A stretch of 64,000 nucleotides of DNA from Margaritifera margaritifera (GCA_029931535.1 JAQPZY010001490.1:372001-436000), one strand, 5' to 3'. Counted from the stretch's first letter, positions 1 to 10,790 are shown. Numbers and translations: made by a program. Notes: a model not told the origin generated them from the letters alone.

Positions 1-352
1 GTTAAGAGGTCATCAGGAACCCTAGGAAGAAGTGTTACTTAACTTTGTAGACAATGAAGTCACACGTACATGTCACAATCTGTGGTCGAATATGGCCCGG
101 CATCAAAACATTGACTCAGGTCCGCACATTTCACAGTATAACGTTCGTACGTTGTACCTGATTTATTGCTTATTGTTGGAACACCTGGAGTTGTTTAGAT
201 GGTCTGTGGTTGACATATACTTTCATACACATGCAGGTGCGGCTTCTGCTGTCGGTGATAAATGCTTTGCTGTGATCCTCGCTGACAGGAGTCTGTTGTT
301 GTAGGGTGCAGGTGGTCGAAGGGTCATTGACGCACCTGTGGAAAATTCATGA
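1..352 (+). pseudogene. C-terminal end of a probable Polinton major capsid protein (double jelly-roll), truncated by the window edge
   Basis: An open frame from about 32 reads through to a TAG near 302 and then on in frame to a TGA at 350-352. The tail contains 'DKCFAVILADRSLLL', a stop, and 'GAGGRRVIDAPV'. A run of alternating hydrophobics followed by a Leu-rich turn and a basic 'RRVI' just before the stop is the layout I expect at the end of the double jelly-roll capsid protein of Polinton/adintovirus elements. The position directly upstream of a mu-like gene and an adenain-like protease supports this. One internal stop marks it as inactive. The assignment is by weak similarity plus context; the bulk of the gene would lie left of the window. 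Confidence 0.45.
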
Positions 353-379
353 TTGAACCTGTTACGTTTGTAAATAATA

Positions 380-900
380 ATGTCCTACAGCAAAGTTAAG
401 GTTGGCCTTAGCCCAAAGCAGCTTGCAAAAGTCAAAAGCGCAATACGAAATGATTGTGGATCGCTTTGAGGCTTTCTCCTTGAAAAGTTAACTGGAATTG
501 TCCCCGCGTGGTTGACCCAAACGCAACTTCATCGGCTTAATGCGGCCAAACGAAATAACACCTCGGTGACATAAACGTTATCCAAGTCAGAGGTGGCACA
601 AATTTTAAAAAAAAATAAAAAAATTTTTAAAAAAAATAAAAATAATGTGGAATATTTCCATTCCTCGCAGCAGTTCCAGGGTTGTTAGCGGCGGCGGCTT
701 AGGCAGGTGCAAAAGCGGCTGCATTAGGGGCTGTAGGAACTGCATCCGGACTGGATCTGAACAAAGCCGTTGGTGGTGGACCTTCCAGATCCACAAAAAA
801 GAAAAAGGCCTTCGATTGCTATGAACACCTCTCAGAATATCTTCAGGCAGAGGTCTTCGACTACGCGGTACATCTCGCAGAGGACCTGGCCGTTAACTAA
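380..900 (+). pseudogene. Mu/pX-like basic core protein of a Polinton, decayed
   Basis: From the ATG at 380 the frame opens with 'KVGLSPKQLAKVKSAIRN', then has a stop (TGA near 467) and continues with a second copy of the same kind of motif ending 'TLSKSEVAQIL'. After an A-rich tract (605-645) it resumes as an Ala/Gly-rich hydrophobic stretch, a lysine patch (KKKK), and a C-terminal segment ending at TAA 898-900. Repeated 'LS..Q/E...I' motifs followed by a Gly/Ala-rich hydrophobic region and a basic patch are typical of small DNA-condensing core proteins in Polintons and related viruses. At least three in-frame stops and a frame change are visible. It lies immediately upstream of the protease. 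Confidence 0.5.
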
Positions 901-1287
901 TTTCGATTTACTCTCCATGAGAATGTCAGTCAAACATTTTCGAGGTGTTTTGTGGGAAATGAACTTGCATGGATAATTTCTCGCACAAGGAAAACGTGAA
1001 TTGTTAACCTAGATTTGTCAACAGGACCCGGCACTCATTGGATCGCACACGTGATAACACCTCGACATCTTTTGCATTTTGACTCGTATGGGCTTGCACC
1101 ACCACTTGAGGTTGTTGATTATTTAACCCGAGGCCGACCTGGACGACAGAGTCGTCTACCACTATTTTATTCAACGCTACCGTTGCAAACTCGGTTGGAT
1201 GGTCCAATATGCGGTCATATTGTTGTTGAAGCGTTGCATGCATTTGCTGGAAGCACAACCCCGTTAACACTTATTATTTTACATTAA
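880..1287 (+). pseudogene. Adenain-like (C5 family) cysteine protease of a Polinton
   Basis: The N-terminal part lies in one frame ('PLTNFDLLSMRM', about 878-915, then 'FRGVL') and the main domain in another, 1015-1287. The main domain shows the catalytic His in 'GTHWIAHV', an acidic residue in 'LHFDSYG', and the catalytic Cys in 'GPICGH' (1201-1218) followed by an 'ALHAF' helix. This His-acid-Cys order and spacing is that of adenovirus maturation protease and its Polinton relatives, which cut capsid precursors during assembly. The domain is short (about 130 codons in all) and split by a frameshift and stops between about 975 and 1012, so it is a pseudogene, although the catalytic half is clean. 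Identification is strong because three separate motifs agree. Confidence 0.75.
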
Positions 1288-1329
1288 AGTACGCTTAATA
1301 GTATACAAAATCACTATTAACGTTATTTA

Positions 1330-2000
1330 GCCCGACGCGGCGCTGATGTGGATCTGACCAGGTTTGCCACCAAAGCGAATTTGACTGAGTTTACCAGCCG
1401 TGTTGTTGTTGGTGGTAACCCAGGTGAGCTTGTGATTTTTGAAGATCAGACTGGAAAACTTAAAACATCAAACGTGGACATTCAAGGTGTTTATGTAAGG
1501 CTGCGAGGCACTGTCGCAGAAAACCTAGCTGAAATCACTGAAGACGGGGGAATCAGAGACTCTGTTACATCTATTGCGTTTATGAAAGACTACGTTGATA
1601 TTGCTAATGCTTCAGCGAAACAATACGTGGATGAACAGATCGCAGACGTGCCACTACCACCGCGCGTAGTAGCTTCAATGGGAGCTTACACAGACATTTG
1701 GACCAGTGAAAGAGAGACAAAAAATGAAGGCCTAATAAGTGGTCGGCTTATCTTTATTGCTGACGTGAATGATTTTAATAGACCTCACATCTTAAGGTTG
1801 CGCGAGTCATGGTCGTATTTATTGATCTTTTCCAGTTATTCTGGTGGGTCGGTTTTAAGTGCAATATTGAAAAATGTTAACCAGTCGGGTGAATTATTAA
1901 TACGTGACCCCTCCAGACATCAAGCTTCCAAGAAATTGTACATATACTATGTCGGTATCGTTAGTTGTCGGAGATTGAATTCAGTTCGAAGAACTCAACA
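1330..2000 (+). pseudogene. Fibre-like structural protein with trimeric coiled-coil signature (Polinton cargo)
   Basis: An open frame of about 220 codons begins upstream of 1348 and stays open to 2130, though sequence character changes after about 1960, suggesting the true end was near there. The N-terminal part has 'GELVIFEDQTGKLKTSNVDI', a shaft-like phrase common in phage and virus fibres. A central 'DYVDIANASAKQYVDEQI' is the alternating YVD/ASAK coiled coil found in trimeric fibres. The C-terminal 80-90 residues are rich in aromatics and beta-prone stretches, as in a receptor-binding head. It follows the protease in the same direction. Role as a fibre is inferred from these repeats, not from a recognised family. 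This is the best preserved long frame of the left fragment. Confidence 0.45.
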
Positions 2001-2057
2001 TCTTTCAACTCGGGTTATTAAACGTTTTTGGCGATTGTGTTTAAGATTAGATTTATG

Positions 2058-2067
2058 CTTATATAAG
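2058..2067. promoter_or_regulatory. TATA-like palindrome CTTATATAAG ahead of the ORF at 2070
   Basis: A perfect 10-bp palindrome containing TATATAA sits two bases before an ATG at 2070. The same nine bases (TTATATAAG) occur at 48919-48927, just upstream of the minus-strand polymerase gene of the right fragment. A shared late or early promoter element of the virus-like element is possible, but TATA-like words are common in this AT-rich DNA. Confidence 0.25.
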
Positions 2068-2069
2068 CG

Positions 2070-2309
2070 ATGGATTCTGACCGCGGCGATACGGTTGCGG
2101 AACTTACTCACAGAACGTTGGATGACCTAACAAAGGATGCTAACATCGATTGCAATTTTGTTCCACTTGTTGATGAATATCTGCTTCAGAATGGTGTTAC
2201 CAGATCCTCATACACACTCACATATAATCTACGCAAGGGTAAAAAAGAAATCAAGCGTTGGGCCATCCTAATGTACCACAACTCAATCGAGGCCAGCTTG
2301 GAATCATAG
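2070..2309 (+). CDS. Unknown small ORF in the left Polinton fragment
   Basis: A 79-codon ORF with an ATG at 2070 overlaps the end of the fibre-like frame and is followed at once by another ORF. The product is charged ('NLRKGKKEIKRWAILMYHNS' near the C-terminus), has no signal peptide or membrane segment, and is not recognised. Its tight packing with the neighbouring virus-like genes and its GC content suggest it belongs to the element rather than to the host. It could equally be the 5' part of one longer gene continued by the ORF at 2342 after a frameshift. Confidence 0.35.
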   Translation: MDSDRGDTVAELTHRTLDDLTKDANIDCNFVPLVDEYLLQNGVTRSSYTLTYNLRKGKKEIKRWAILMYHNSIEASLES

Positions 2310-2341
2310 CAATATCATAGGAAAATGCCAGACAAAACGAT

Positions 2342-2773
2342 GTGCCACCGTCGAGCGTAAAATCAGTCAAAGGCTGTTTCTATACCAATGAAGTAATCTT
2401 CACCGCTGAATCAACCACGGTTACATTTTCCAAGGAATATGTTCAACTAACATTGACTCAACCGAGAAGAAAAAGATATCGACTGTTTTTCAACAAGGAC
2501 GCACATGTCCGTGTAACAATTCTTAGGCGAAAGCGATTTTTGAAGACGCAAAGAAAATATGTAATCGGTGTGTTTTTATATGAACGTACTGCCAGACCTC
2601 AGGAACGCACAATCGCTGGAGATCTAAATATTTCCCTGGAAGATATTGCCATTGATTGTATGACGATTGCACAAGTAAGGAAAAATGCTTGGTTGGAAGT
2701 GAATGCGCGTCTTGACCCTGAACAAGGTCAGCCTGTCAAGGAATTAGTCTCCACTATGACAACATTGATATAA
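2342..2773 (+). CDS. Unknown 143-codon ORF in the left Polinton fragment
   Basis: This frame is open for 143 codons and ends at TAA 2771-2773. The listed start is not a plain ATG, so the real start may be upstream, where 'KMPDKTMCHRR' lies in a neighbouring frame. The predicted product is basic in its first half ('QPRRKRYRLFFNKDAHVRV') and acidic in its second, with regular hydrophobic spacing suggestive of a beta-rich fold, and ends 'ELVSTMTTLI'. I do not recognise the family. It follows the fibre-like gene and the 79-codon ORF in the same direction, so a structural or accessory virion role is possible, but that is inference only. Confidence 0.4.
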   Translation: MPPSSVKSVKGCFYTNEVIFTAESTTVTFSKEYVQLTLTQPRRKRYRLFFNKDAHVRVTILRRKRFLKTQRKYVIGVFLYERTARPQERTIAGDLNISLEDIAIDCMTIAQVRKNAWLEVNARLDPEQGQPVKELVSTMTTLI

Positions 2774-2970
2774 GAAATATAATGGACCCTCAATGTTACC
2801 GACGTGAAAAAACAATCGAAGCGGAACTGCACGTGCGAGATGAAATCGTTAAGAGAACCGCGTTGTTCATGAAATAGAAACGCGTATGCGTGCTTGTTGA
2901 TGCTATTTGCGGGCTTGCCGTAGCAGCAAATGTTGGCCATGGCGTGGCGGAATCACGACCACGACAACTC
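2774..2970 (+). other. Residual coding-like tail of the left Polinton fragment
   Basis: GC-rich DNA continues to about 2970 with short open phrases in shifting frames (for example 'VCVLVDAICGLAVAANVGHG' in one frame). No gene can be assigned. Beyond about 3060 composition falls to the AT-rich host background, so the element probably ends in this neighbourhood. No terminal inverted repeat was recognised. Confidence 0.3.
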
Positions 2971-4311
2971 TTATAGGTGAGCCAATCGGAATAATTGTCA
3001 AGCTATATCGATAGTAACAGGTGTCTCTAGTGGTGCTAGTAAAATAATTTCGATACGATTACATTCGCGAAAACGTCTCTATTCAGTACTTGCCCCGTCA
3101 ACAAACTGAATTTTGCAAGCTGCATTGAACCTTTCTGCGATTGTCAGAAAGGACACCGGTAATGATGCTGTACAGCATATATTGGTTTCTTTTCAATTGT
3201 CTATTTCGACCCGTTAAACCTTCAGGTCAAACAGCTTGCGTTTCATTACTATTATGGATATAGAATCGTCTGAATTATTAAAAGCGATGTTTTTTATATC
3301 AGCAAAACAAGACAAAAGAAACATGAAAAAACGAAAGAAAGAAAGAAAAAGAAAAATAACGAAATTAAGAAAATCTGCAAGGAATGTATATTAATGTGTA
3401 AATATTCATGTGCATATATTCAACAATATTCTCTGTCTATCTATATCTACTTCGCTAACTAACCATATGACGTGTTTCTAATTGTTTTGACGGTGGTTTA
3501 GATTCAGATTCAACAGAAGAAAAGAGAAACATATATCCTTAAAAATGCTGTTTATATTTGTTTTAGCTTATGATAAATCTGACATGTGATATCCAACATC
3601 AATGTTTCATCGTTTTTTGACAATGACATATATACAGTACATAAACCTTATATAATTTATAATTTGTCAAATATAATATTACCTTGTCTCGTCAGAATGC
3701 TTCAACAATAAGTGTAGGTACAGGAGCAGGAGATGCAACAACGCACTAATAATAATAAGATTGAGTATGATAATGACGACAACGACAACAAGGGTTAAGA
3801 CTCTGCGACGAGAACGATATGATCTAAATACGCGTATTATAATATGAATGCAAGAAAAAAGAAGAAGAATAAGATGACTATGTTGATGTTGTTCCTGTTG
3901 ATGATGATGAGTGCAAATCTTAAATAATCTGACTTCTAATGGGCCCTGCTATCTAACGTCAGTATCCAAGCTGTAGTAATTAATGAAGTGAAGATAGCAA
4001 GGATACCATCTTAAAATAGGAATAGGAACCTCATTTGTATATGTTGTTACTTATTCCATAAAGGGCGTAATACAAAATCCAGACATGTTTGGAATATTTT
4101 GTTTTCAAGATTTGTGTGCAAAAGTGCGGTGTCTTTTTATTAAAGTTTTGTTTATCGATCATTATATACAGCAAACCATAAATCCCATACCCTTACCCGC
4201 TTTGTGAAAACATCTGCTTAAACCTATTCCGCAAGAAAGTTGTAAAAAAGTTAAACATTGCGCGCAGTAAAAATCAAAACAAGAGCAAAACAAACAATAA
4301 TATTAATATTA

Positions 4312-4317
4312 ATGATG

Positions 4318-4362
<45 letters not shown>
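4312..4362. repeat. (AAT)n microsatellite
   Basis: A nearly perfect run of AAT/TAA triplets. Confidence 0.9.
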
Positions 4363-4363
<1 letters not shown>

Positions 4364-5198
4364 CTCACACAAATTATTTCACTGACACGAAAGTCTAATC
4401 AGATCGTGTATATATTCATGTAAAAGGCATTTGGATTGTCAGCTGTATATGTCTGAGTTTCAGCAGTTTTGCTAACAAGATTTGGGTTAGCCTTAAGTAG
4501 GTACCGCCTACTTGTTTTGTTGATATCAGGTCATGTACGAAAGAAAGTAAACACATTTGCCAGACTCAATTTGCAGACGGGAAGGATTTTATTGAACAAA
4601 ATCTTATTCCAACAATAGGGCTCATTTAATTTGGTTTAGTCTTTTACAGCACAGCAAAAGGATACACCACAATAGCAAACCTAGATCGATCAAATAGTAT
4701 GATTCAAACCTGCACTCGTTCGGTCTCGAGTACAGTACACTAAACACTCATTGCGCCGCCTGCTTCCATTGGTCGCCCCTGACGACACGCAGGGCAGAAC
4801 GTCCGGTCTATTTCACATACTTCTTTACAGGACTAAAACCACTGTGCAAAGTTCTTTCCTAGCTCCAGTTTAAACGCTGGGGCATATAAAGAGGGTGATT
4901 TCGCTGAAATAAGGACAAATAATATACAATAAACATTCAAATTATCTACCGATGCATTTCTATCCACTCCTGCATGTTTGCAGGTTCCCCATATGTTCAT
5001 AAGGTTAGTGCTCACATATGTTTATTTGTGAAGGTTTTTTTCCATTTTAAATCATAGCAATTTCTTTCCAGCACATCTCAGTAACAACATAAAAATCGAT
5101 TGTTCAATCGTTTATTCTTTTTTTTTTAAAATTACCTTATTTTAAATAACCATAAGGCAAAAGGTATTGACTTTGTCCTATATTTAGTTAAACAAGGT

Positions 5199-5366
5199 CT
5201 TGTTGACTAGAAACCATTGATTTGTTTTAGGTGAAACTGATTTTAATATAAACTCCTGTTGACTAGAAGCCATTGATGTTATCAGGTGACCAAAGATTTC
5301 AGTGAAAAATCTTGCTGACCGAAAACCGTTGATTTATTAGGGGAAAATGACAAATTTAATATTTAG
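5199..5366. repeat. Three-copy 56-bp tandem repeat
   Basis: Three units start at 5199, 5255 and 5311 at exact 56-bp spacing. Each opens with a variant of CTTGTTGACTAGAAACCATT followed by GATTTxTTxxAGGTGA. Copies 1 and 2 are most alike and copy 3 has several point changes, so the array is old. Confidence 0.7.
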
Positions 5367-6203
5367 CTAATAAACAAGTTTTTAAAATTATTTTCTCTCT
5401 TTAAGGTTTTGATTGCAAGTATTTTTTTTCCATACACGCATATTACAGTACAATTGTATTCCCTTTTTGATAATCCAATATTTTGTTTCATTTTTCTTAC
5501 ATTGAATTTGCGCACGATTTTCATTTAATATATCAATAATTTCTGGTCTCGAATTCATTTGCAAATGTTTATGGCATTTATAAAAGTCAAAATAAAGATT
5601 TCACAAAATGGTTTTTATCGATCAACAGTTATAATAGTATTCTGTATAATTTTGCCTGATTTTAATATTATTTAAAATACTTAAATATTTAGATTTTTCT
5701 AATTTTCTTACTAGTAGTAAACGTATTATTTAGTGACTGTGTAGGATGCCCAAATAGTGCACCTATTATCAGCACTCATCACTTAATATACAGAATAAAT
5801 CACATCCACGTTAAAAGCAGACATTTTAACAAGATACATTTGTTCAATGAGCTAGGGCATGGAAAACAAATGGATGTGACTATGCAGGGAGAAGAACGTC
5901 AGAAAGAGAAATAGCAACAACAAAAGTTGAAAAATATTATTAAGGAAGCTTAGTAAAGCAGATAGAAAAATGACAGAGACGGCATTCAGACTACAACCAT
6001 ACGATTTACAGACACCGAGAACAAAATAGATAGTTTGTTTGCTAAGTTAAAAAAAAGACAAGTAAATTTAAACATTAATTATGCTACATGAGCTTGAGCA
6101 TTAAAGGGTGGAAGAAATGGAGGAGTACATGAAAGAAATCGAGGAGGAAGAGAAAGAAGAGAAAAGAGAAGAGTTAAAAAAGGAAACAGTATTATCTGGT
6201 CCA

Positions 6204-6205
6204 TA

Positions 6206-6298
<93 letters not shown>
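6204..6298. repeat. (TTA)n followed by (TA)n microsatellite
   Basis: About 40 bp of ATT triplets pass directly into about 55 bp of TA dinucleotides. Confidence 0.95.
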
Positions 6299-6300
<2 letters not shown>

Positions 6301-6726
6301 AAGTCTTTTTTGGTTGTTGGAATCGTTTACGTTAGTTACAAAATAGAGACATGGTCAAAACAACCAACTGTATAAAGCGTACTTACGTAGCAAGACATTC
6401 AGTCGAGCTGTAGAGTCTACAGCATGCAACAAGCAACAACAACAACAAAATAACAACAAGTGTACAACAGCAAAGCGTAACTTAAAAACATCTAGCACAT
6501 TCCTGCAGTGTTAACGAATTTGCTGGACAAGGAGAGTCCGTATGCCAAAGGTATGAAGTGTAATACACACTTTGCAAGTTTTGTGTGCCTTTTAAATGCG
6601 TTTGAGACAAAATTCTAGTAATGTCACTTACTAGCCAACGTTAAGTACGGTTTGGACATTTTCGTACAGCATGCTGCTACAAATCAGGTCGGTTACAAGG
6701 CAGGATCACCATCTAAAATGTATGTA

Positions 6727-6731
<5 letters not shown>

Positions 6732-6804
<73 letters not shown>
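6732..6804. repeat. (TA)n microsatellite
   Basis: Uninterrupted TA dinucleotides over about 73 bp. Confidence 0.95.
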
Positions 6805-6806
<2 letters not shown>

Positions 6807-7538
6807 TTGCACTGCTATTGCTTGTGTCTATGTTTGAGTTTACTCAATATTGTTTAATTGTTCACGGATTATTGCCGGATAAAATTGTAGCTAGACGTCT
6901 ATTCTCGTGCTTGTTCAGTGATTGTCTGTTTCTTAAACCTTTTCTGCAATAATTGCAATATCTAAAATCTCGAAAAAAATAGACTGTAACGTATTGCCAC
7001 TCGTGTTCCATTCTGCCGATAAAGACATTACATTCTTTCATAGCTTTCACTGAGTAGGACGTTGATGCCGAAAGAGAAAACTAGAATTTTGTCCAAATGT
7101 GTGTAAACGATGAATAAAGCTTTTAATAAGCTATCAATCAAAACGGTATGCTTAATATTTAATTAGGTACAAACTTAAAATCTTTTCTCTTTAGTATTTT
7201 ACCATTATTGTGCACCAAGGTATATTTCTCAATACAAATTTGAAATAATTAAATATGCATTTCATTATGTATGTTATTTTGAGCATAGCAAATGATGTCT
7301 CTTTCGGTGATAAACATTAACTGCGTTATAGAATGTGATTGTAATGCGCATTTGGTCAATGGAGTTAATTACTGCAGTATAGAGCTGGGGAGATTCTGAC
7401 ACAGTTGCTATTGTATTATTACTTCTTTTTATTTCTTACATAAAAGCATTATAAATTGAGCAATATATTTGTAATATAATAGTATGTACTAGCTGCTGCT
7501 CTAATATTAGTTATGTGTAAATTAGTCTGTTTTTGTGA

Positions 7539-7569
<31 letters not shown>
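7539..7569. repeat. Short (AT)n(GT)n microsatellite
   Basis: About 22 bp of AT dinucleotides pass into four GT units. Confidence 0.85.
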
Positions 7570-7570
<1 letters not shown>

Positions 7571-8218
7571 AATACTACTTATTTCTCCTTATTTTACCAT
7601 ATGTTCCAAAAACTTTCTTCTAGATTTAATTCTCACTTGTCTATCGTTTTTTGTTTTAATGAATTGCCTTAAAACATTTTTAAAAGTACTATAATGGTAG
7701 TATTACTAAAATACTAACATTATATGGTTTTTGCATTTTTGTGATCTATAAGTAAGCATTTGTAAGATACTGAGTATATAGCACCACAGCACTGATACTA
7801 TTGTTATTAGATGTAATAAAGTAAATAAAATAGATAGTGTTTATCTCCTGAAAAAAATCTGAATTTATTTCCAGCAGCGAAATGCATGTGAAATGCATTT
7901 ATAATTCTCAGTCACTACGATTTTGCCTTAAATAACGTCATGACGTCATTTGTGGCTTGACAAGATGTTATTATAATTGATATATATTTATAAAAATAAT
8001 TATATTACGGGCAAAGTAGTTATACTCGAATAAATGCTGCTAGTCTCTGACCTGGTACAAAAACCAAAGTTGTCATTTGATACAAAGTATTTCGGGAATT
8101 AAAATTATTGTCTTTTTAATCTCTGGCAGTCTACAATAGAGCATCTGCGTGCACAGTAACATGTAGAATTCGCACATCTGCATAGTATGTGAACAAACTC
8201 AGCACACTGGTAAGTTTA

Positions 8219-8219
8219 G

Positions 8220-8299
<80 letters not shown>
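8219..8299. repeat. (CA)n(TA)n compound microsatellite
   Basis: About ten CA units run directly into about 30 TA units. Confidence 0.95.
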
Positions 8300-8301
<2 letters not shown>

Positions 8302-8329
8302 TTAGTAATATGTGGGTATTGAGGGACAA

Positions 8330-8520
8330 AAATGGCACTTGGGAGACAATGGGAAATTAACATGGAGATGGCACTTGGGGGACATACGGGAAATTAACAT
8401 GGAGAGGGCACTTTGGGGACAAGTGTTTATGAGGACAGAAGTGTTTATAGGGACAGAAGTGTTTATGGGGACAGAAGTGTTTATGGGACAGATGTGTTGG
8501 TGAGGACAGAATATACACAT
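8330..8520. repeat. Two adjoining minisatellites (about 35-bp and 17-18-bp units)
   Basis: 8330-8415 holds two to three copies of a 35-bp unit built on GGCACTTGGGGGACAxxxGG and GAAATTAACATGGAGA. 8416-8500 holds about four copies of a 17-18 bp unit, GGGGACAGAAGTGTTTAT, with one or two changes per copy. The ORFs across here on both strands are by-products of the repeats. Confidence 0.75.
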
Positions 8521-8639
8521 AGACAAACAAACACAAAACATAAAAACACCATTGGCAATTTTTTTTCTTCTTTTCTTAGAGATGTGGGTGGCCCTGAAAA
8601 GGGTCGGTTTTATTTTTCTTTCTTTCTTCTAGTTATTTC

Positions 8640-9190
8640 TCCATGATCACCATCTCTTCAGGGAGACTAGGAGGTTGAACTTCTTCTTATTAGGTAGATC
8701 AGGGGTCCAATTTGGATGACCCAATCTATTGAATTTTTCCTGAACCTTCATCCAGTTTTCATTCAGGCGTTGGAAGTCCCTTTCTCTCTTTTTTCCTTCT
8801 CCTTTAGCATTCTTTCCTTAGCCCAGGTGTCCTTAATCTTCACTACTTCCCCCGCTATTACTTTTCTTGTAAGTCCATTCTCACACTGCTGAGGGGTGGG
8901 TAACACCAATCTGCGCAAGTCTCTATCTATTCTAAGAGGTACTCCACTCCCTTCACCCAGTCCAGAGCTTCCTTTAAAATACCCACTCGACAGGGTGAAA
9001 CTACCGAGGTTGCTTTTGTTTTTAACACTTCCTCCTCCATCACTTCATGGATAAGGCTCCTGGCTGTTTTCAGGGCTGTTACTTCCCCACGCACACAGTG
9101 TAGGGTGGTTGGGTAACGCCAATAGCTCTCTACCTTTTCTAACAGGGATTAGACCCCCACCATCCAATCCCGGGCTTCCTGTAAATTCTC
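8640..9190 (-). pseudogene. Decayed coding remnant with two internal repeats, possibly retroelement ORF1
   Basis: Read from about 9190 down to 8650, the minus strand gives a coding-like frame with one stop and at least two frameshifts. It holds two diverged tandem units of roughly 60 residues: the first begins 'EARDWMVGV' and continues 'YWRYPTTLHCVRGEV', the second begins 'EALDWVKGVEYLL' and continues 'LVLPTPQQCENGLTRKV'. A Lys/Glu-rich helix ('KEKEKRE') and a tail ending 'LPNKKKFNLLVSLKRW' follow. Protein-level repetition with conserved Trp, Val-Gly-Val and Pro-Thr positions is hard to get by chance. The family is not recognised. An ORF1-type or gag-like protein of a retroelement is possible given the LINE nearby at 10.9 kb in the same orientation. 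Confidence 0.4.
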
Positions 9191-9724
9191 CACTACGCTA
9201 ATTCTTAGTCAAGTCGACGATGAATGGCACAACTTGTTTGTTTAATTGAATTTGAGACGTGTTCGGCCATTCGGCCATGTACGTCTATATACCTCCGGTG
9301 CGCGCACTGGGCGCAATTCCGGAGGGTTAGTTTTGTGCACTGCACATGCTTAATTATTCGGTTTACTGCGTGCACTGCACGCTTGTTGACCAATGTCCGG
9401 GCGTGGCAAATAAGGAAAAGGTCCAAGAGGAGGCGCCTCGTCGTCGCCGGATGGCTCCAACAGGTCCATGATTGAATTTAGAATTAATATATTTGCCAAA
9501 AGATGAATGTTGTCGTCTTGTTTCTTATCTAATGTACATTTTGATGCGATACTCTGTACTATTGGCTGATTGCCTACGTTGATTAATTAGGGTTGTCAGG
9601 AAAGAAAGAAAAAATTTGCCCTCTAAGCCCTATTTAGTCATGGAGTACGATTATATGTTTGTAAGCACAAGCACCTACTATTATTGGGTTTTTGTTGTTG
9701 AGTTCAATTGTTGCCACCTTGTGT

Positions 9725-10035
9725 GGCGGGGCCTGATCGTCTGGGATGTTACCACCTTATAATGACTAATTTTAGTATATGTCCATAGTTTTCTCTTCGT
9801 GCCTGTGCTTAATCGTATATTTGGGTACGTATTTTGAGGAGTCAGTTACCGCATTGTGCGGTGGGACCCTGATGGTCTGGACTTTGGACCACCTTATACT
9901 CTTAATTGTGTTGGGGTCAGTTAAGTGGGGCCTCTAATAATTCTGGATTCCAAATCGATGCCACTTTGTAATGCTGGGTCTGATGGTCTGGGCTTATGAC
10001 CACCTTATGCTATGTTAATTTTAATTGAGGTTCGA
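9725..10035. repeat. Three diverged tandem copies of a 110-135 bp unit
   Basis: The phrase CTGATGGTCTGG, followed by about 10 bp and ACCACCTTAT, recurs at about 9733, 9869 and 9980. Each copy is preceded by a weaker match around TTGTGxGGTGGG. Spacing is 136 and 111 bp. The copies have diverged by many substitutions and indels. Function unknown; it may be part of an old interspersed element. Confidence 0.55.
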
Positions 10036-10349
10036 GTTAAGTTATATGAGACTCCTTGGTACTACCTAAAGGGTTTGATATATACCAATATAAATAGATG
10101 ATATCCATGTTAATGAGAGATAACATGCTTTGTTGTTAGTGACGTTGCTTTAGAATTTAGTGATTTAGGGATTGGAGAACGTATGGTTAGTTTGAGAGTT
10201 AGGATGATGTAGTTGTTATGTCTGAATCATTTATCGGTAGCTATCCTAATTTTATTTGCTATGGTATTGTTAAAACGGTATGTGGCAATTGGTGTCTTTA
10301 TTATCAACTTTATTTTTATTTTTAGTGAAGTAAGCTGAGGTTTGAGGTT

Positions 10350-10790
10350 TGGCTTGCCCCTAAGTCATATCCATGGGAGTGGAGATTTTAGAGCCCAAAG
10401 GGGCTGAGATAATATCGCCTTTGCGGCGCACCTGGTCCCCTAATGGTCCCGGCCTGCCAATCCCGTCCTACCTGGGAAGGGCCCCTCCTCTCCCGCTTTA
10501 GGCATTTGGGTTTGCGTTAGTATGTATTAAATTAATTTAATTTAATTTAATTTTTGTTATTCATATTTTCCAATTTATATTTTGCATTTTATTTTGGCTT
10601 GCCTCTCAGTCCCATTATGGGAGTGGAGTCTCTCCCGCTTAAGATAAGAGGGCGGGGATTGGCTCGCCTTTGCGGCGCGCCACGGCACCCTAGCTTTCTA
10701 GCGATCCTGACATACCAATCTCCCCCCCCCTCCCTTGTGCGGGAAAAAACTTCTCTCCCGCCTTAGACTGATCGGGTTTGCATTAGTAAA
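10350..10790. repeat. Two diverged GC-rich copies of an approximately 190-bp unit
   Basis: 10352-10525 and 10603-10785 share, in the same order, TGGCTTGCC, ATGGGAGTGGAG, GCCTTTGCGGCGC, CCxGxC...CCAATC, TCTCCCGC, and TxGGGTTTGC(A/G)TTAGTA. The two lie just left of the poly-T of the minus-strand LINE tail. They may be 3' untranslated repeats of that LINE or a separate older element. GC content is well above background. Confidence 0.6.

Larger units (their letters stand above)
3060..8640. other. Gene-free AT-rich intergenic DNA with microsatellites
   Basis: No coding sequence could be supported. The stretch holds microsatellites at 4312-4362, 6204-6298, 6732-6804, 7539-7569 and 8219-8299, a three-copy 56-bp tandem repeat at 5199-5366 and two short minisatellites at 8330-8520. 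Short open frames here are repeats or chance frames. Confidence 0.6.

Noticed and set aside
6652..6837. ORFs with Ile-Tyr alternation
   Set aside because: Translations of (TA)n repeats, as also at 33443-33694, 40049-40261, 56172-56492 and 63198-63502.
6862..7050. Minus-strand ORF with a C2H2 zinc-finger-like 'CNYCRKGLRNRQSLNKHE'
   Set aside because: Only one finger-like unit, and the second His is not at the required spacing; no neighbouring fingers or splice-compatible exons were seen.
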